Shown here: positions 53,818-64,000 of the stretch, in pieces
Layout: every line of letters begins with the position of its first letter
Numbering within the stretch: the stretch's first letter is position 1
Assembly: GCF_026343955.1 (NCBI RefSeq)
Contig: NZ_JAPKNI010000004.1
Span: 372,001-436,000, forward strand
DNA: 64,000 bases
Reading direction: 5' to 3'
Source: Kaistia defluvii
GTDB taxonomy: Bacteria > Pseudomonadota > Alphaproteobacteria > Rhizobiales > Kaistiaceae
The notes under the pieces: model-generated
What the model was told of the DNA's origin: nothing
Database searches by the model: none
Seen by the model: the letters and a program-made list of their open reading frames with translations, nothing else
Position numbers and translations under genes: made by a program

Positions 53818-54579
53818 GTGGTTGATGGGGAGACCACGGGGCTTGACCATCAGCGCGACGAGATCATCGAACTCGCCATGACACCATTCAACTATGGCTT
53901 GGATGGCACCATTTTCAGCGTGGGTGACAGCTTCCAAGGGCTGCGTCAGCCGAGCGAGCCTATCGCCCCGGAAATCACCGCGATCACGGGCATCACCAAC
54001 GAGATGGTGGCCGGCCAGATTATTGATCCCGCAGCGGTAGCCACATTCGCAGCGCCGGCTTCGCTCGTCATCGCGCACAACGCGGCATTCGACCGCCGCT
54101 TCCTTGAACGATTCAGCGACGTGTTCTCGACGAAGCCGTGGGCATGCTCGCTCAGCCAGATCGATTGGGCAGCGGAGGGGTTCGAGGGCACGAAACTCGC
54201 CTATCTCGCTCAGGCCGCCGGCTTCTTCTACGACCGCCACCGCGCGATGTACGACTGTCTTGCTACGGTCGAGTTGCTGGCAATGTGGCTGCCCCGATCT
54301 GGCGCTACAGGTCTCAGCCGTCTCCTGGACGGCGCCCGTGCCGTTTTTTGGCGAATCTGGGCGGAGAACGCACCCTTTGACCTCAAGGATGTCCTCAAAG
54401 CGCGGGGATACCGCTGGAACGGCGATCCCGGCCCGCAGCCGCGCGCATGGTATATTGACGTTCCCGAGGCTCAGCTCGAGGCCGAGCTACGGTTCTTGAG
54501 AACGGAAATCTATCGGTATGAGGTCGATCCCCCGGTTCGGCGGATCGATGCCTATGATCGGTTTTCAGACCGGATCTGA
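53818..54579 (+). CDS. DnaQ-like 3'-5' exonuclease, N-terminus in another frame
   Basis: A DEDDh exonuclease domain (VDGETTGLDHQRDEIIELAM, then FQGLRQPSEPIAPEIT, HNAAFDRRFLER, FYDRHRAMYDCLATVELL). The GTG at 53818 cuts into the first motif. The natural N-terminus, MTSSDHLETLAQTLEATGDY plus RVVRRLKPR, is found at 53687-53773 in a frame one base different, and its continuation RIVPPPGTPLRLGLVV joins at about 53776. So the gene carries a frameshift, a sequencing error, or an unusual frameshift site. It overlaps herA and is the last gene of the defence operon. Confidence 0.7.
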   Translation: MVDGETTGLDHQRDEIIELAMTPFNYGLDGTIFSVGDSFQGLRQPSEPIAPEITAITGITNEMVAGQIIDPAAVATFAAPASLVIAHNAAFDRRFLERFSDVFSTKPWACSLSQIDWAAEGFEGTKLAYLAQAAGFFYDRHRAMYDCLATVELLAMWLPRSGATGLSRLLDGARAVFWRIWAENAPFDLKDVLKARGYRWNGDPGPQPRAWYIDVPEAQLEAELRFLRTEIYRYEVDPPVRRIDAYDRFSDRI

Positions 54580-54597
54580 GTACCGTCGAAGGCCGGG

Positions 54598-54817
54598 CTA
54601 TTGCATGCCCTCCGGCACTTGCGGGCACTTCTTGGCAAGCGTGGCGCAGACGAACCTGTGCCGTTTCGTCATGTCGGCGCGCTTTTCCACTATGTGGTGC
54701 CTAGCGGTCATGGTTCTTGCAGCTGGCATCCTGCAACGCGTGGTTCTGGAGGCGGAAGCGGATTTCCTTCGAGATCCTCGCCTTGCCGGTCACCGTCTTG
54801 AATGTCCGGCGCAGGTC
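54598..54817 (-). pseudogene. remnant of a tyrosine recombinase C-terminus
   Basis: On the minus strand 54817-54704 reads DLRRTFKTVTGKARISKEIR, then RLQNHALQDASCKNHDR and a TAG stop. After a frame change 54699-54598 reads HHIVEKRADMTKRHRFVCAT. This is the C-terminal end of a phage-type integrase, with the R of the LRRTF motif kept and the tyrosine region spoiled (KNHDR). It is inactive, lies near the right end of the element and suggests an earlier integrase was replaced. Confidence 0.65.
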
Positions 54818-54864
54818 CTTGCCTCAAATTTAGCAAGGAAGACGTCCACGAAACATCGGGCTAT

Positions 54865-55374
54865 TCACCTTCCAGCCTCACGGAGCGACGCAGCAATATC
54901 GCTGATCGAGCGAAACAGGACCAGTCCATCATCTCTGGCAGGCTCAAATCCTCGGCGCCGCCAGAATTCGGCAGCCTCCCCGTCGACGGCGTTGACCATC
55001 AATGCCCGCCCACCAATCAGCGACGCGGCTTGAACGCAGCGTTGAAGGGCGTGCTTCACAAGGCCAGTCCCGATGCCCAACCCGGCCGAGCCGACATCGG
55101 TCGCGAGCTGGCCAAGCAGCATGCAGGGAATTGGATTAGGCGGCTGCCCCGTCCGGATGGAGCGCGGTAGCACCGATGGCACAACGGCTGTTGGTGCAAG
55201 GCCGTAGTATCCCACCACACGCCCTGCCTCATGCACGACGAGAACGGCGGTAAAGCCCTTCTGCTGATTGGAGAGCGCGCGGGTTTTCAGCCAGTGGTCG
55301 AGCGTCGGCTTGCCACAGGAAAACTGGGAAACATCGTGGGCGGCGGAAAGCAGCTCGGGTCCTGAAAGCAGCAA
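54865..55374 (-). CDS. GNAT acetyltransferase toxin (TacT-like)
   Basis: A 169-residue GNAT acetyltransferase with the acetyl-CoA-binding stretch LLGQLATDVGSAGLGIGTGL and the closing EFWRRRGFEP pattern. TacT-type toxins acetylate aminoacyl-tRNA and stop translation. It starts with TTG at 55374, 4 bp after the antitoxin stop, in the usual antitoxin-toxin order. Confidence 0.87.
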   Translation of the reverse strand: MLLSGPELLSAAHDVSQFSCGKPTLDHWLKTRALSNQQKGFTAVLVVHEAGRVVGYYGLAPTAVVPSVLPRSIRTGQPPNPIPCMLLGQLATDVGSAGLGIGTGLVKHALQRCVQAASLIGGRALMVNAVDGEAAEFWRRRGFEPARDDGLVLFRSISDIAASLREAGR

Positions 55375-55378
55375 GGGA

Positions 55379-55678
55379 TTACCGCTTCGCCGCGTAGCCG
55401 GGCTCCCACGGCGCAGGCCGCTTCAGCACTTCAACCATCTCCGGAACAGGAGCGGCCGGGCGCGACAGCACATCCATGAACTGAGCAAAGCCTTCCGAGC
55501 TCATCCGGATCAGGCCCTGCTCCATGACGACCTCCTCGGCCGCGCGCACAGCGGCATCTCGCACGAAATCGGTGCGCGAGCGGCCGCGCAGGCTGGCGGC
55601 GCGATCGATCATGGCAACATCCGCTTCGGGCAGACGCATCGAGATCGGATATTCCTTGCGTTCGGCAGTGTTGCCCAT
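55379..55678 (-). CDS. DUF1778 ribbon-helix-helix antitoxin (TacA-like)
   Basis: A 99-residue DUF1778 antitoxin: ribbon-helix-helix at residues 10-50 (PISMRLPEADVAMIDRAASL, RSRTDFVRDAAVRAAEEV) and a C-terminal toxin-neutralising tail with APWEPGYAAKR. It is the first gene of the pair and should repress the operon through the TTGTA/TACAA repeat upstream. Confidence 0.87.
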   Translation of the reverse strand: MGNTAERKEYPISMRLPEADVAMIDRAASLRGRSRTDFVRDAAVRAAEEVVMEQGLIRMSSEGFAQFMDVLSRPAAPVPEMVEVLKRPAPWEPGYAAKR

Positions 55679-55708
55679 GGCGAGTCTCCTTAGTCGGAAG
55701 ATAGCGCC

Positions 55709-55726
55709 TTGTATCTCTAATTACAA
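55709..55726. promoter_or_regulatory. candidate operator of the TacA-TacT pair
   Basis: TTGTA (55709-55713) and TACAA (55722-55726) form an inverted repeat with an 8-nt spacer, about 30 bp upstream of the antitoxin start, in the AT-rich promoter region. It suits a ribbon-helix-helix repressor. Confidence 0.4.
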
Positions 55727-55833
55727 TACGATAAAGTCTCATTTGCAAGCAACAGCTTCCGAGGGACCAGCAACGAGGCAAAAGATGACGGCGACATCGA
55801 GCGATTCCGACAGGTCATTTTACTCTGCCATGG

Positions 55834-55870
55834 CACGCCATGTTACGCCGCCGCACGCCATAACGCGCAT
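55834..55870. repeat. 20-bp-period direct repeat upstream of the recombinase genes
   Basis: GCACGCCAT at 55834-55842 and again at 55854-55862 are followed by related GTTACGCC and AACGCG tails. Two copies one 20-bp period apart could be protein-binding sites controlling the recombinase operon. The remaining sequence of the 302-bp gap 55679-55980 shows no gene. Confidence 0.3.
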
Positions 55871-55980
55871 TGGCACACTGAACGCCGCCAAATGTTCGCC
55901 CGCAAATTTCGTTGCTAATGCCGGGCATGGGACGAATGCTGTCAGTTATGACCTTGCGAGCCCCACAAAACACAGCAAAG

Positions 55981-56172
55981 ATGACAGTAGCCGAGCGCGA
56001 AGCGCTGCTCGAATCTTTGCTGCTGGACGCGCCGGAGTTGACGTTTACGCCGTGCGGCAGTCCCGACCCTCGCCTTCTGCGTCTGGTCGGCATCCTGGCA
56101 AAGCAGGCGGCACGGGAATGCTTTGCAGAGGAAGTGAAGTTGTCCAGGCAAAGGAGGAAGCGCACCTCCTGA
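55981..56172 (+). CDS. small hypothetical protein upstream of the serine recombinase
   Basis: A 63-residue frame (MTVAEREALLESLLLDAPEL) in recombinase orientation, ending 19 bp before it. The helical composition and the closing basic stretch SRQRRKRTS suggest a real small protein, perhaps an accessory factor for recombination. A longer frame starts at 55912. No family is recognised. Confidence 0.5.
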   Translation: MTVAEREALLESLLLDAPELTFTPCGSPDPRLLRLVGILAKQAARECFAEEVKLSRQRRKRTS

Positions 56173-56191
56173 TGCGGATGGGAGCAATGTT

Positions 56192-57928
<1,737 letters not shown>

Positions 57929-57962
57929 TCAAGCGCGGCGACTGACGTCGTCGCGCAGTGGT

Positions 57963-57991
57963 GATATAGACGGACACCCCTCGCTTGTGAA
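57963..57991 (-). promoter_or_regulatory. promoter of tRNA-fMet
   Basis: On the minus strand TTCACA (57991-57986) and TATATC (57968-57963) are 17 bp apart and lie 35 bp upstream of the tRNA 5' end. The -10 is good and the -35 is one base from consensus. Confidence 0.55.
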
Positions 57992-58047
57992 CCCCGGCTA
58001 AACAACTATTCGCCGTCGTCCACAGGCTCGCCGGTGCCTCCTGCCGA

Positions 58048-59829
<1,782 letters not shown>

Positions 59830-60267
59830 GGTGCTGGAATCCGGTTTGGTCTGGCGTCGACAGGGCGAACGGACAAGCCCCCGGAAGCGGAGGGAATATC
59901 GCATACGCGCGCGGAAAGACGCATGTGGGTCCCGCTTTGTCAAGAACCGGCCCCCGCGCGGGCCTCCCTTGCAATCCTGAAAGGGTCGCCTATCTAAGTC
60001 TCATCCCAGCCACTGAAACGGGCCGCGCGCCGAAAGGCGCCGCAGTTCGAACGATCGGGTCAGGACGGATGTACTCCGGCCCCATCGGTTGGCACGCGAC
60101 GTACTAGTCGTCGCGCGCCATGGCGGGATGTTGGATTGCCCAGGCCCGAAGTCGATGCATGAGGCGCTTTCTCCTGGCGCCCGCGTCGCCGGAGCCTGGG
60201 CTCTCTCCGTTTGGGAAGCTCACCTCCCCCCGCGACAAGCCGCCCGGCCTGCGCTATTAGAAGCTTC
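59830..60267. other. divergent intergenic region aspS-rnd
   Basis: A 438-bp gap between divergent genes. An 11-bp inverted repeat with one mismatch, GGCACGCGACG (60091-60101) and CGTCGCGCGCC (60109-60119), with loop TACTAGT, lies about midway. Promoters for both genes must be here, but I could not place them confidently. No gene is seen. Confidence 0.5.
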
Positions 60268-61446
60268 ATGACCGATATCATTACGACAACTGAAGCCCTC
60301 GCCGCTGCCTGCGATCGCCTCGCGAAGTTCGAATTCGTCACCGTCGACACGGAGTTCATGCGCGAGACCACCTATTGGCCGAAGCTCTGCATCATCCAGA
60401 TCGCGAGCACGGACGAAGCGGTGGTCATCGACGCCGAAGCTCCCGGCCTGGATCTCGCCCCCTTCTTCGCCCTGATGGCGAACGAGGCCGTGGTGAAGGT
60501 TTTCCACGCCGCGCGGCAAGACATCGAAATCGTCTGGCATCTGGGCGGCATCCTTCCGCATCCGATCTTCGACACCCAGGTCGCCGCCATGGTGTGCGGC
60601 TTTGGCGAATCGATCAGCTATGACCAGCTCGTCGGACGCATCACCGGCCACCCGATCGACAAGTCGTCGCGCTTCACCGACTGGAGCCGCCGCCCGCTGA
60701 CACCGCAGCAGGTCGAGTACGCCATCGCCGACGTCACGCATCTGCGCGATGTCTACAAGGCGCTGAAGGAAAAGCTCGACAAGGAAAACCGCAACGACTG
60801 GGTTGCGGAGGAAATGAATGTCTTGACCTCGGTCGACACCTATCAGGTGGATCCGGCCAATGTCTGGAAGCGCCTCAAGATGCGCATCAAGAAGCCTCTG
60901 CAACTGGCCGTGCTGATGGAAGTCGCCGCCTGGCGCGAACGCGAGGCGCAGGCCCGCGACGTGCCGCGCGGCCGCATCCTGAAGGACGACGCGATCTACG
61001 AGATCGCCGAGCAGCACCCCACCACCGCCGAGGCCCTGGCGCGCCTGCGCACCATTCCGCGGGGCTTCGAGCGTTCGCGCACGGCCGAGGACATCCTCGC
61101 CGCCGTCAAGAAGGCTGTCGACCTGCCCAAGGACAAGCTGCCCAAGGTTCCCAAGGTCAAGCCGGCCTCGGATGGCAATGGCGCGGCCGTGGACCTGCTG
61201 AAGGTGCTGCTGAAGATGACCAGCGAGGAGCATGGCGTCGCGGCGCGGGTGATCGCAACGGTAGACGATCTGGAAGCCATCGCCGGCGACAACAATGCCG
61301 ACGTCCCGCCGCTGCATGGCTGGCGTCGCGAGTTGTTCGGCGAGCAGGCGCTCAAGCTGAAGCGCGGCGATATCTCGCTGCGTCTCGACGGCCGCCGCGT
61401 CACGATCGTCGGCGACGCGCCCAAGCCGGCCATCGAAGCCGCCTGA
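60268..61446 (+). CDS. rnd: ribonuclease D
   Basis: A 392-residue DEDD exoribonuclease that trims tRNA and other structured RNAs. Exo I is [16 protein letters not shown] (about 22-37), Exo [18 protein letters not shown], Exo [19 protein letters not shown], and the HRDC domain follows. The ATG at 60268 is preferred over an upstream in-frame start at 60211. A strong terminator ends the gene. Confidence 0.94.
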   Translation: MTDIITTTEALAAACDRLAKFEFVTVDTEFMRETTYWPKLCIIQIASTDEAVVIDAEAPGLDLAPFFALMANEAVVKVFHAARQDIEIVWHLGGILPHPIFDTQVAAMVCGFGESISYDQLVGRITGHPIDKSSRFTDWSRRPLTPQQVEYAIADVTHLRDVYKALKEKLDKENRNDWVAEEMNVLTSVDTYQVDPANVWKRLKMRIKKPLQLAVLMEVAAWREREAQARDVPRGRILKDDAIYEIAEQHPTTAEALARLRTIPRGFERSRTAEDILAAVKKAVDLPKDKLPKVPKVKPASDGNGAAVDLLKVLLKMTSEEHGVAARVIATVDDLEAIAGDNNADVPPLHGWRRELFGEQALKLKRGDISLRLDGRRVTIVGDAPKPAIEAA

Positions 61447-61472
61447 CGACATCCCAAGGATTCGGAATTTTC

Positions 61473-61502
61473 AAAGCGCCGACGGCTCGCCGTCGGCGCT
61501 TT
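61473..61502 (+). terminator. rho-independent terminator after rnd
   Basis: AAAGCGCCGACGG (61473-61485) and CCGTCGGCGCTTT (61490-61502) form a perfect 13-bp stem with the loop CTCG, followed by CTTTTA. It can also end the convergent ppx transcript. Confidence 0.85.
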
Positions 61503-61525
61503 CTTTTATGCGCCCCTTGGGGCTC

Positions 61526-63136
61526 TCAGCCGATTTCTTCGACGACGATGGCCGGCTTCATCGCGCCCAGCTTCGCCAGTTGCGCGACGCGCCGCTGCAG
61601 GCGGCTGCCGGCCAGCATGGCGCGATCCGGCGGCAGGACCAGCGTCAGCTGGTCGCCACGCGCCTCGATGCGGGTGCGCGAAACGACCCCCGCCATCGCG
61701 CCGGAGACCAGATAGGCCACGCGCAGCGCCGCCCCCAGCGCCCGGGCGCGCTCCAGCAGGCGCGTGGTCGCGAGTTCGCGGATGCGCGACGAGATATGCT
61801 CGTCGACCAGACCCTCGTGGCGATAGTAGTTCGCCAGAGCCAGATAGGCGCGGCCGGGATGGTCGATGCCCACGAAAGAGCCATGCGCGATCAGGTTGAG
61901 GCTTTGCTCGCCGCGATAATCGGGATGGCCGCGCCAGCCGATATCGGCCAGAAGGCAGGCCGCCGTGCGAAGACGGGCTTCCTCGGGGGTCTCCTCGATG
62001 CCGATGGCGGCCAGGGCCTGGCCGGTCCAGGGGCCCAGCTCCCGCGCGTGGCCGGGCGATCGTGAGCGCAACACGGCCAATTCTTCAGCCGCCGAGATCA
62101 GCGGGTCTTCCGCCTGGATCTCCTCGTCGAGCAGGTCGTACAGCAGGCCCTCGCGAACCCCCAGCGCCGACAGGATGATCATCGACGGCTTCATCGCGCG
62201 AATGACCTCACCCAGCACGATCGCGCCATAGGGCAACAGAAGGCGCCGGCTCTTGGAGACGGCTTCAATCGAATCCAGCGATTCGGCATCGCGGCGGGCG
62301 ACCATGCGGCAGAAGTCGAGCGCCTCATCTGCGGGAATCGCATATTCATGCATGATATGAAGGGGATAGCCCTTCTGGCGCATATGCAGCCTGGCGAGCG
62401 ACCGCCATGTTCCGCCGATGGCATAGAAGGGCCTGCCCTGGCCCTGGGCCAGGACGGAGGATTTGGCCAAGGCGTCGATGGCGATCTTCTCGGCCTTTTT
62501 CAGCGTCTTTTCGGACACTTCCTCAAGCCGCAGGCCGCCCAGCGGGAAGGTCTCGCCAATACCGACTTCGCGGCCGCGTATGTCGACCACTTCGAGGCTG
62601 CCGCCACCGAGATCGCCGGCGATGCCGTCGGGATCGTGGATCCCCGAGAGCACGCCCATGGCCGACAGGCGCGCCTCTTCCGGGCCGCTCAGCAAGGCGA
62701 CGTCGGCGCCGGTGATGGCCTCGACCTGCGCCAGGAAATCGGGGCCGTTGGTGGCCTCACGCGCGGCGGCGGTCGCCAGGACATGCACCGCCTTGACGTG
62801 CATCTGCTCGCAAAGCGCCATGAAGCGCCGGATCGCCGCCAGAGAGGCCTCGACGGCCTGATCGTTCAGGCGGCCGGTGGCGGCGATGCCGCGACCAAGG
62901 CCGGCGAGCTCCTTTTCGTTGAAAAGGGGCATCGGCGTGCGGCTCATGCGCTCGTAGACGACGAGGCGCACGGAGTTGGAACCAATGTCGATGATCGCGA
63001 CGGGACCGCTGCCATTCAGCCGTCCCGGCGCATACTCATGCGTCGGCAGGGTTCCCTCCGCGCTGGTATCTGATTCAGGGCTTGGCAGGCCGGTTTCCGA
63101 TTGACCGAGGGGAGCTGTTTTTGAGCGATTTGCCAC
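61526..63136 (-). CDS. ppx: Ppx/GppA family exopolyphosphatase
   Basis: A 536-residue sugar-kinase-fold phosphatase that degrades polyphosphate or pppGpp. After an unstructured N-terminus of about 45 residues it has the phosphate-1 motif [17 protein letters not shown], then [13 protein letters not shown] and [13 protein letters not shown], and a C-terminal HD-like region. It overlaps the end of ppk by 62 bases, the usual ppk-ppx operon. Confidence 0.93.
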   Translation of the reverse strand: MANRSKTAPLGQSETGLPSPESDTSAEGTLPTHEYAPGRLNGSGPVAIIDIGSNSVRLVVYERMSRTPMPLFNEKELAGLGRGIAATGRLNDQAVEASLAAIRRFMALCEQMHVKAVHVLATAAAREATNGPDFLAQVEAITGADVALLSGPEEARLSAMGVLSGIHDPDGIAGDLGGGSLEVVDIRGREVGIGETFPLGGLRLEEVSEKTLKKAEKIAIDALAKSSVLAQGQGRPFYAIGGTWRSLARLHMRQKGYPLHIMHEYAIPADEALDFCRMVARRDAESLDSIEAVSKSRRLLLPYGAIVLGEVIRAMKPSMIILSALGVREGLLYDLLDEEIQAEDPLISAAEELAVLRSRSPGHARELGPWTGQALAAIGIEETPEEARLRTAACLLADIGWRGHPDYRGEQSLNLIAHGSFVGIDHPGRAYLALANYYRHEGLVDEHISSRIRELATTRLLERARALGAALRVAYLVSGAMAGVVSRTRIEARGDQLTLVLPPDRAMLAGSRLQRRVAQLAKLGAMKPAIVVEEIG

Positions 63137-64000
63137 GGCCAGATAGACTCGGGTTTGTCATGAAATACTGATGGGCGTTGAAGACTTCTTCGCCCTTGCG
63201 CGGCACGATCCGTCGGGACGTCCCGTCAGGCTGGATCTCCCAACTCTGCTGGTTGTCCTTCAGGTTTGCGACCATGATCTGATCGAGCACCTGTTCGTGC
63301 ACGGTCGGATTCAGCATCGGGATCATCGCTTCGACACGACGATCGAGGTTCCGCGGCATCAGGTCGGCGGAACCGATATAAACGATCGCTTCCGGCGAGG
63401 GCAACCCGTGGCCATTGCCGAAGCAGAGAATGCGCGCGTGCTCCAGGAAGCGGCCGACGATCGACTTGGCCCGGATGCGGTCCGAAAGCCCGGGGACACC
63501 GGGCCGCAGGCAGCAGATGCCGCGGATCACGAGATCGATCTCGACCCCTGCCCGGCTGGCGTCATAGAGGGCATCGATGATCTGCGGATCGACGAGCGAA
63601 TTCATCTTCATCCAGATCGCGCCCGGACGGCCGGCCTTCACATGGTCGATCTCGGCATAGATCAGGTCGAGGATGCGCTTGCGCAGGAAGTGGGGCGAGG
63701 TCGAAAGACGCTCGATCTCGACCGGTTCGGTGTAGCCGGTGATGTAGTTGAAGAGCCGCGCGACGTCGCGGGCGATCGCCGGATCGTCGGAGAAGTAGGA
63801 CAGATCCGTGTAAACGCGCGCCGTTACCGGGTGATAATTGCCGGTGCCGATATGGACGTAGCTGACCAGCGCCCCGCCCTCGCGACGAACCACCAGGGAC
63901 AGCTTGGCGTGGGTCTTCAGTTCGATGAAGCCATAGACCACCTGCACGCCGGCGCGCTCGAGATCGCGAGCCCACTTGATGTTGGCCTCCTCGTCGAAAC
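63075..64000 (-). CDS. ppk: polyphosphate kinase, C-terminal part (runs off right edge)
   Basis: The last 307 residues of a PPK1-type polyphosphate kinase are visible, in frame to base 64000. Motifs are [16 protein letters not shown], the HxGTGNYH region with the phospho-histidine partner, and [17 protein letters not shown]. The enzyme reversibly makes polyphosphate from ATP. It is upstream of ppx in the same direction. Confidence 0.92.
   Translation of the reverse strand, partial: FDEEANIKWARDLERAGVQVVYGFIELKTHAKLSLVVRREGGALVSYVHIGTGNYHPVTARVYTDLSYFSDDPAIARDVARLFNYITGYTEPVEIERLSTSPHFLRKRILDLIYAEIDHVKAGRPGAIWMKMNSLVDPQIIDALYDASRAGVEIDLVIRGICCLRPGVPGLSDRIRAKSIVGRFLEHARILCFGNGHGLPSPEAIVYIGSADLMPRNLDRRVEAMIPMLNPTVHEQVLDQIMVANLKDNQQSWEIQPDGTSRRIVPRKGEEVFNAHQYFMTNPSLSGRGKSLKNSSPRSIGNRPAKP

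Noticed and set aside
54518..55033. Plus-strand 171-residue frame after the exonuclease
   Set aside because: It runs antisense to the integrase remnant and the GNAT toxin and has no recognisable sequence.
60220..61452. Minus-strand 410-residue frame
   Set aside because: Antisense shadow of rnd, with no domain.

Overview
The window is the right-hand part of a GC-rich integrative and conjugative element (ICE) plus about 6 kb of the chromosome it sits in. The chromosomal genes at the right (initiator tRNA-Met, aspS, rnd, ppx and the end of ppk) have the order and sequence character of Hyphomicrobiales (Rhizobiales, Alphaproteobacteria). That placement is my inference from protein resemblance and gene order; I ran no search.

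Layout. 1-3,757: the first genes of a type 1 BREX anti-phage operon (brxR-brxA-brxB-brxC, running off the left edge). 3,961-5,769: a LysR and a TetR regulator, divergent, with twin palindromic operators between them. 5,764-20,242: a P-type conjugation module, almost all on the minus strand: relaxase, TraG coupling protein, a ribbon-helix-helix protein, TrbB-C-D-E-J-K-L-F-G-I and DUF2274. A candidate oriT lies just upstream of the relaxase (about 20,409-20,447). 20,556-24,745: lytic transglycosylase, DUF736, TraF protease, DUF2840, a ribbon-helix-helix protein, ParA and a RepA whose 3' end carries iteron-like repeats and DnaA boxes. 24,765-26,678: the ICE control switch, consisting of an AlpA/RdfS-type excisionase, a two-frame FseA-like activator with a UUU-C +1 frameshift site, a QseM-like short DUF2285 antiactivator and an XRE regulator. 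26,998-28,958: hipBA and a second DUF736. 29,617-34,511: a two-gene McrBC-like restriction system (DUF2357 nuclease plus coiled-coil McrB-type GTPase/ATPase). 34,684-48,510: plasmid-type maintenance or leading-region genes (DUF2493, Toprim, strawberry-notch helicase-methyltransferase, ParB, DUF2958, ArdC and several unknowns). Three of these genes share a repeated roughly 85-bp leader. 48,731-54,579: a defence operon in which an AbiE toxin-antitoxin pair precedes Sir2-HerA and an exonuclease. 54,598-56,172: an integrase remnant, a TacT/TacA toxin-antitoxin pair and a small gene. 56,192-57,895: the large serine recombinase, whose reading frame runs into the 3' end of the tRNA-fMet gene, marking the right attachment region.

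How it works together. The serine recombinase and the RdfS-like factor would move the element in and out of tRNA-fMet. FseA, gated by +1 frameshifting and by the QseM-like protein, would switch on rdfS. The relaxase at oriT, TraG and the Trb channel would transfer the DNA, and RepA/ParA/ParB would stabilise the excised circle. ArdC would protect incoming DNA. BREX, the McrBC-like pair, AbiE, Sir2-HerA, HipBA and TacAT are defence or addiction cargo. The left end of the element is outside the window.
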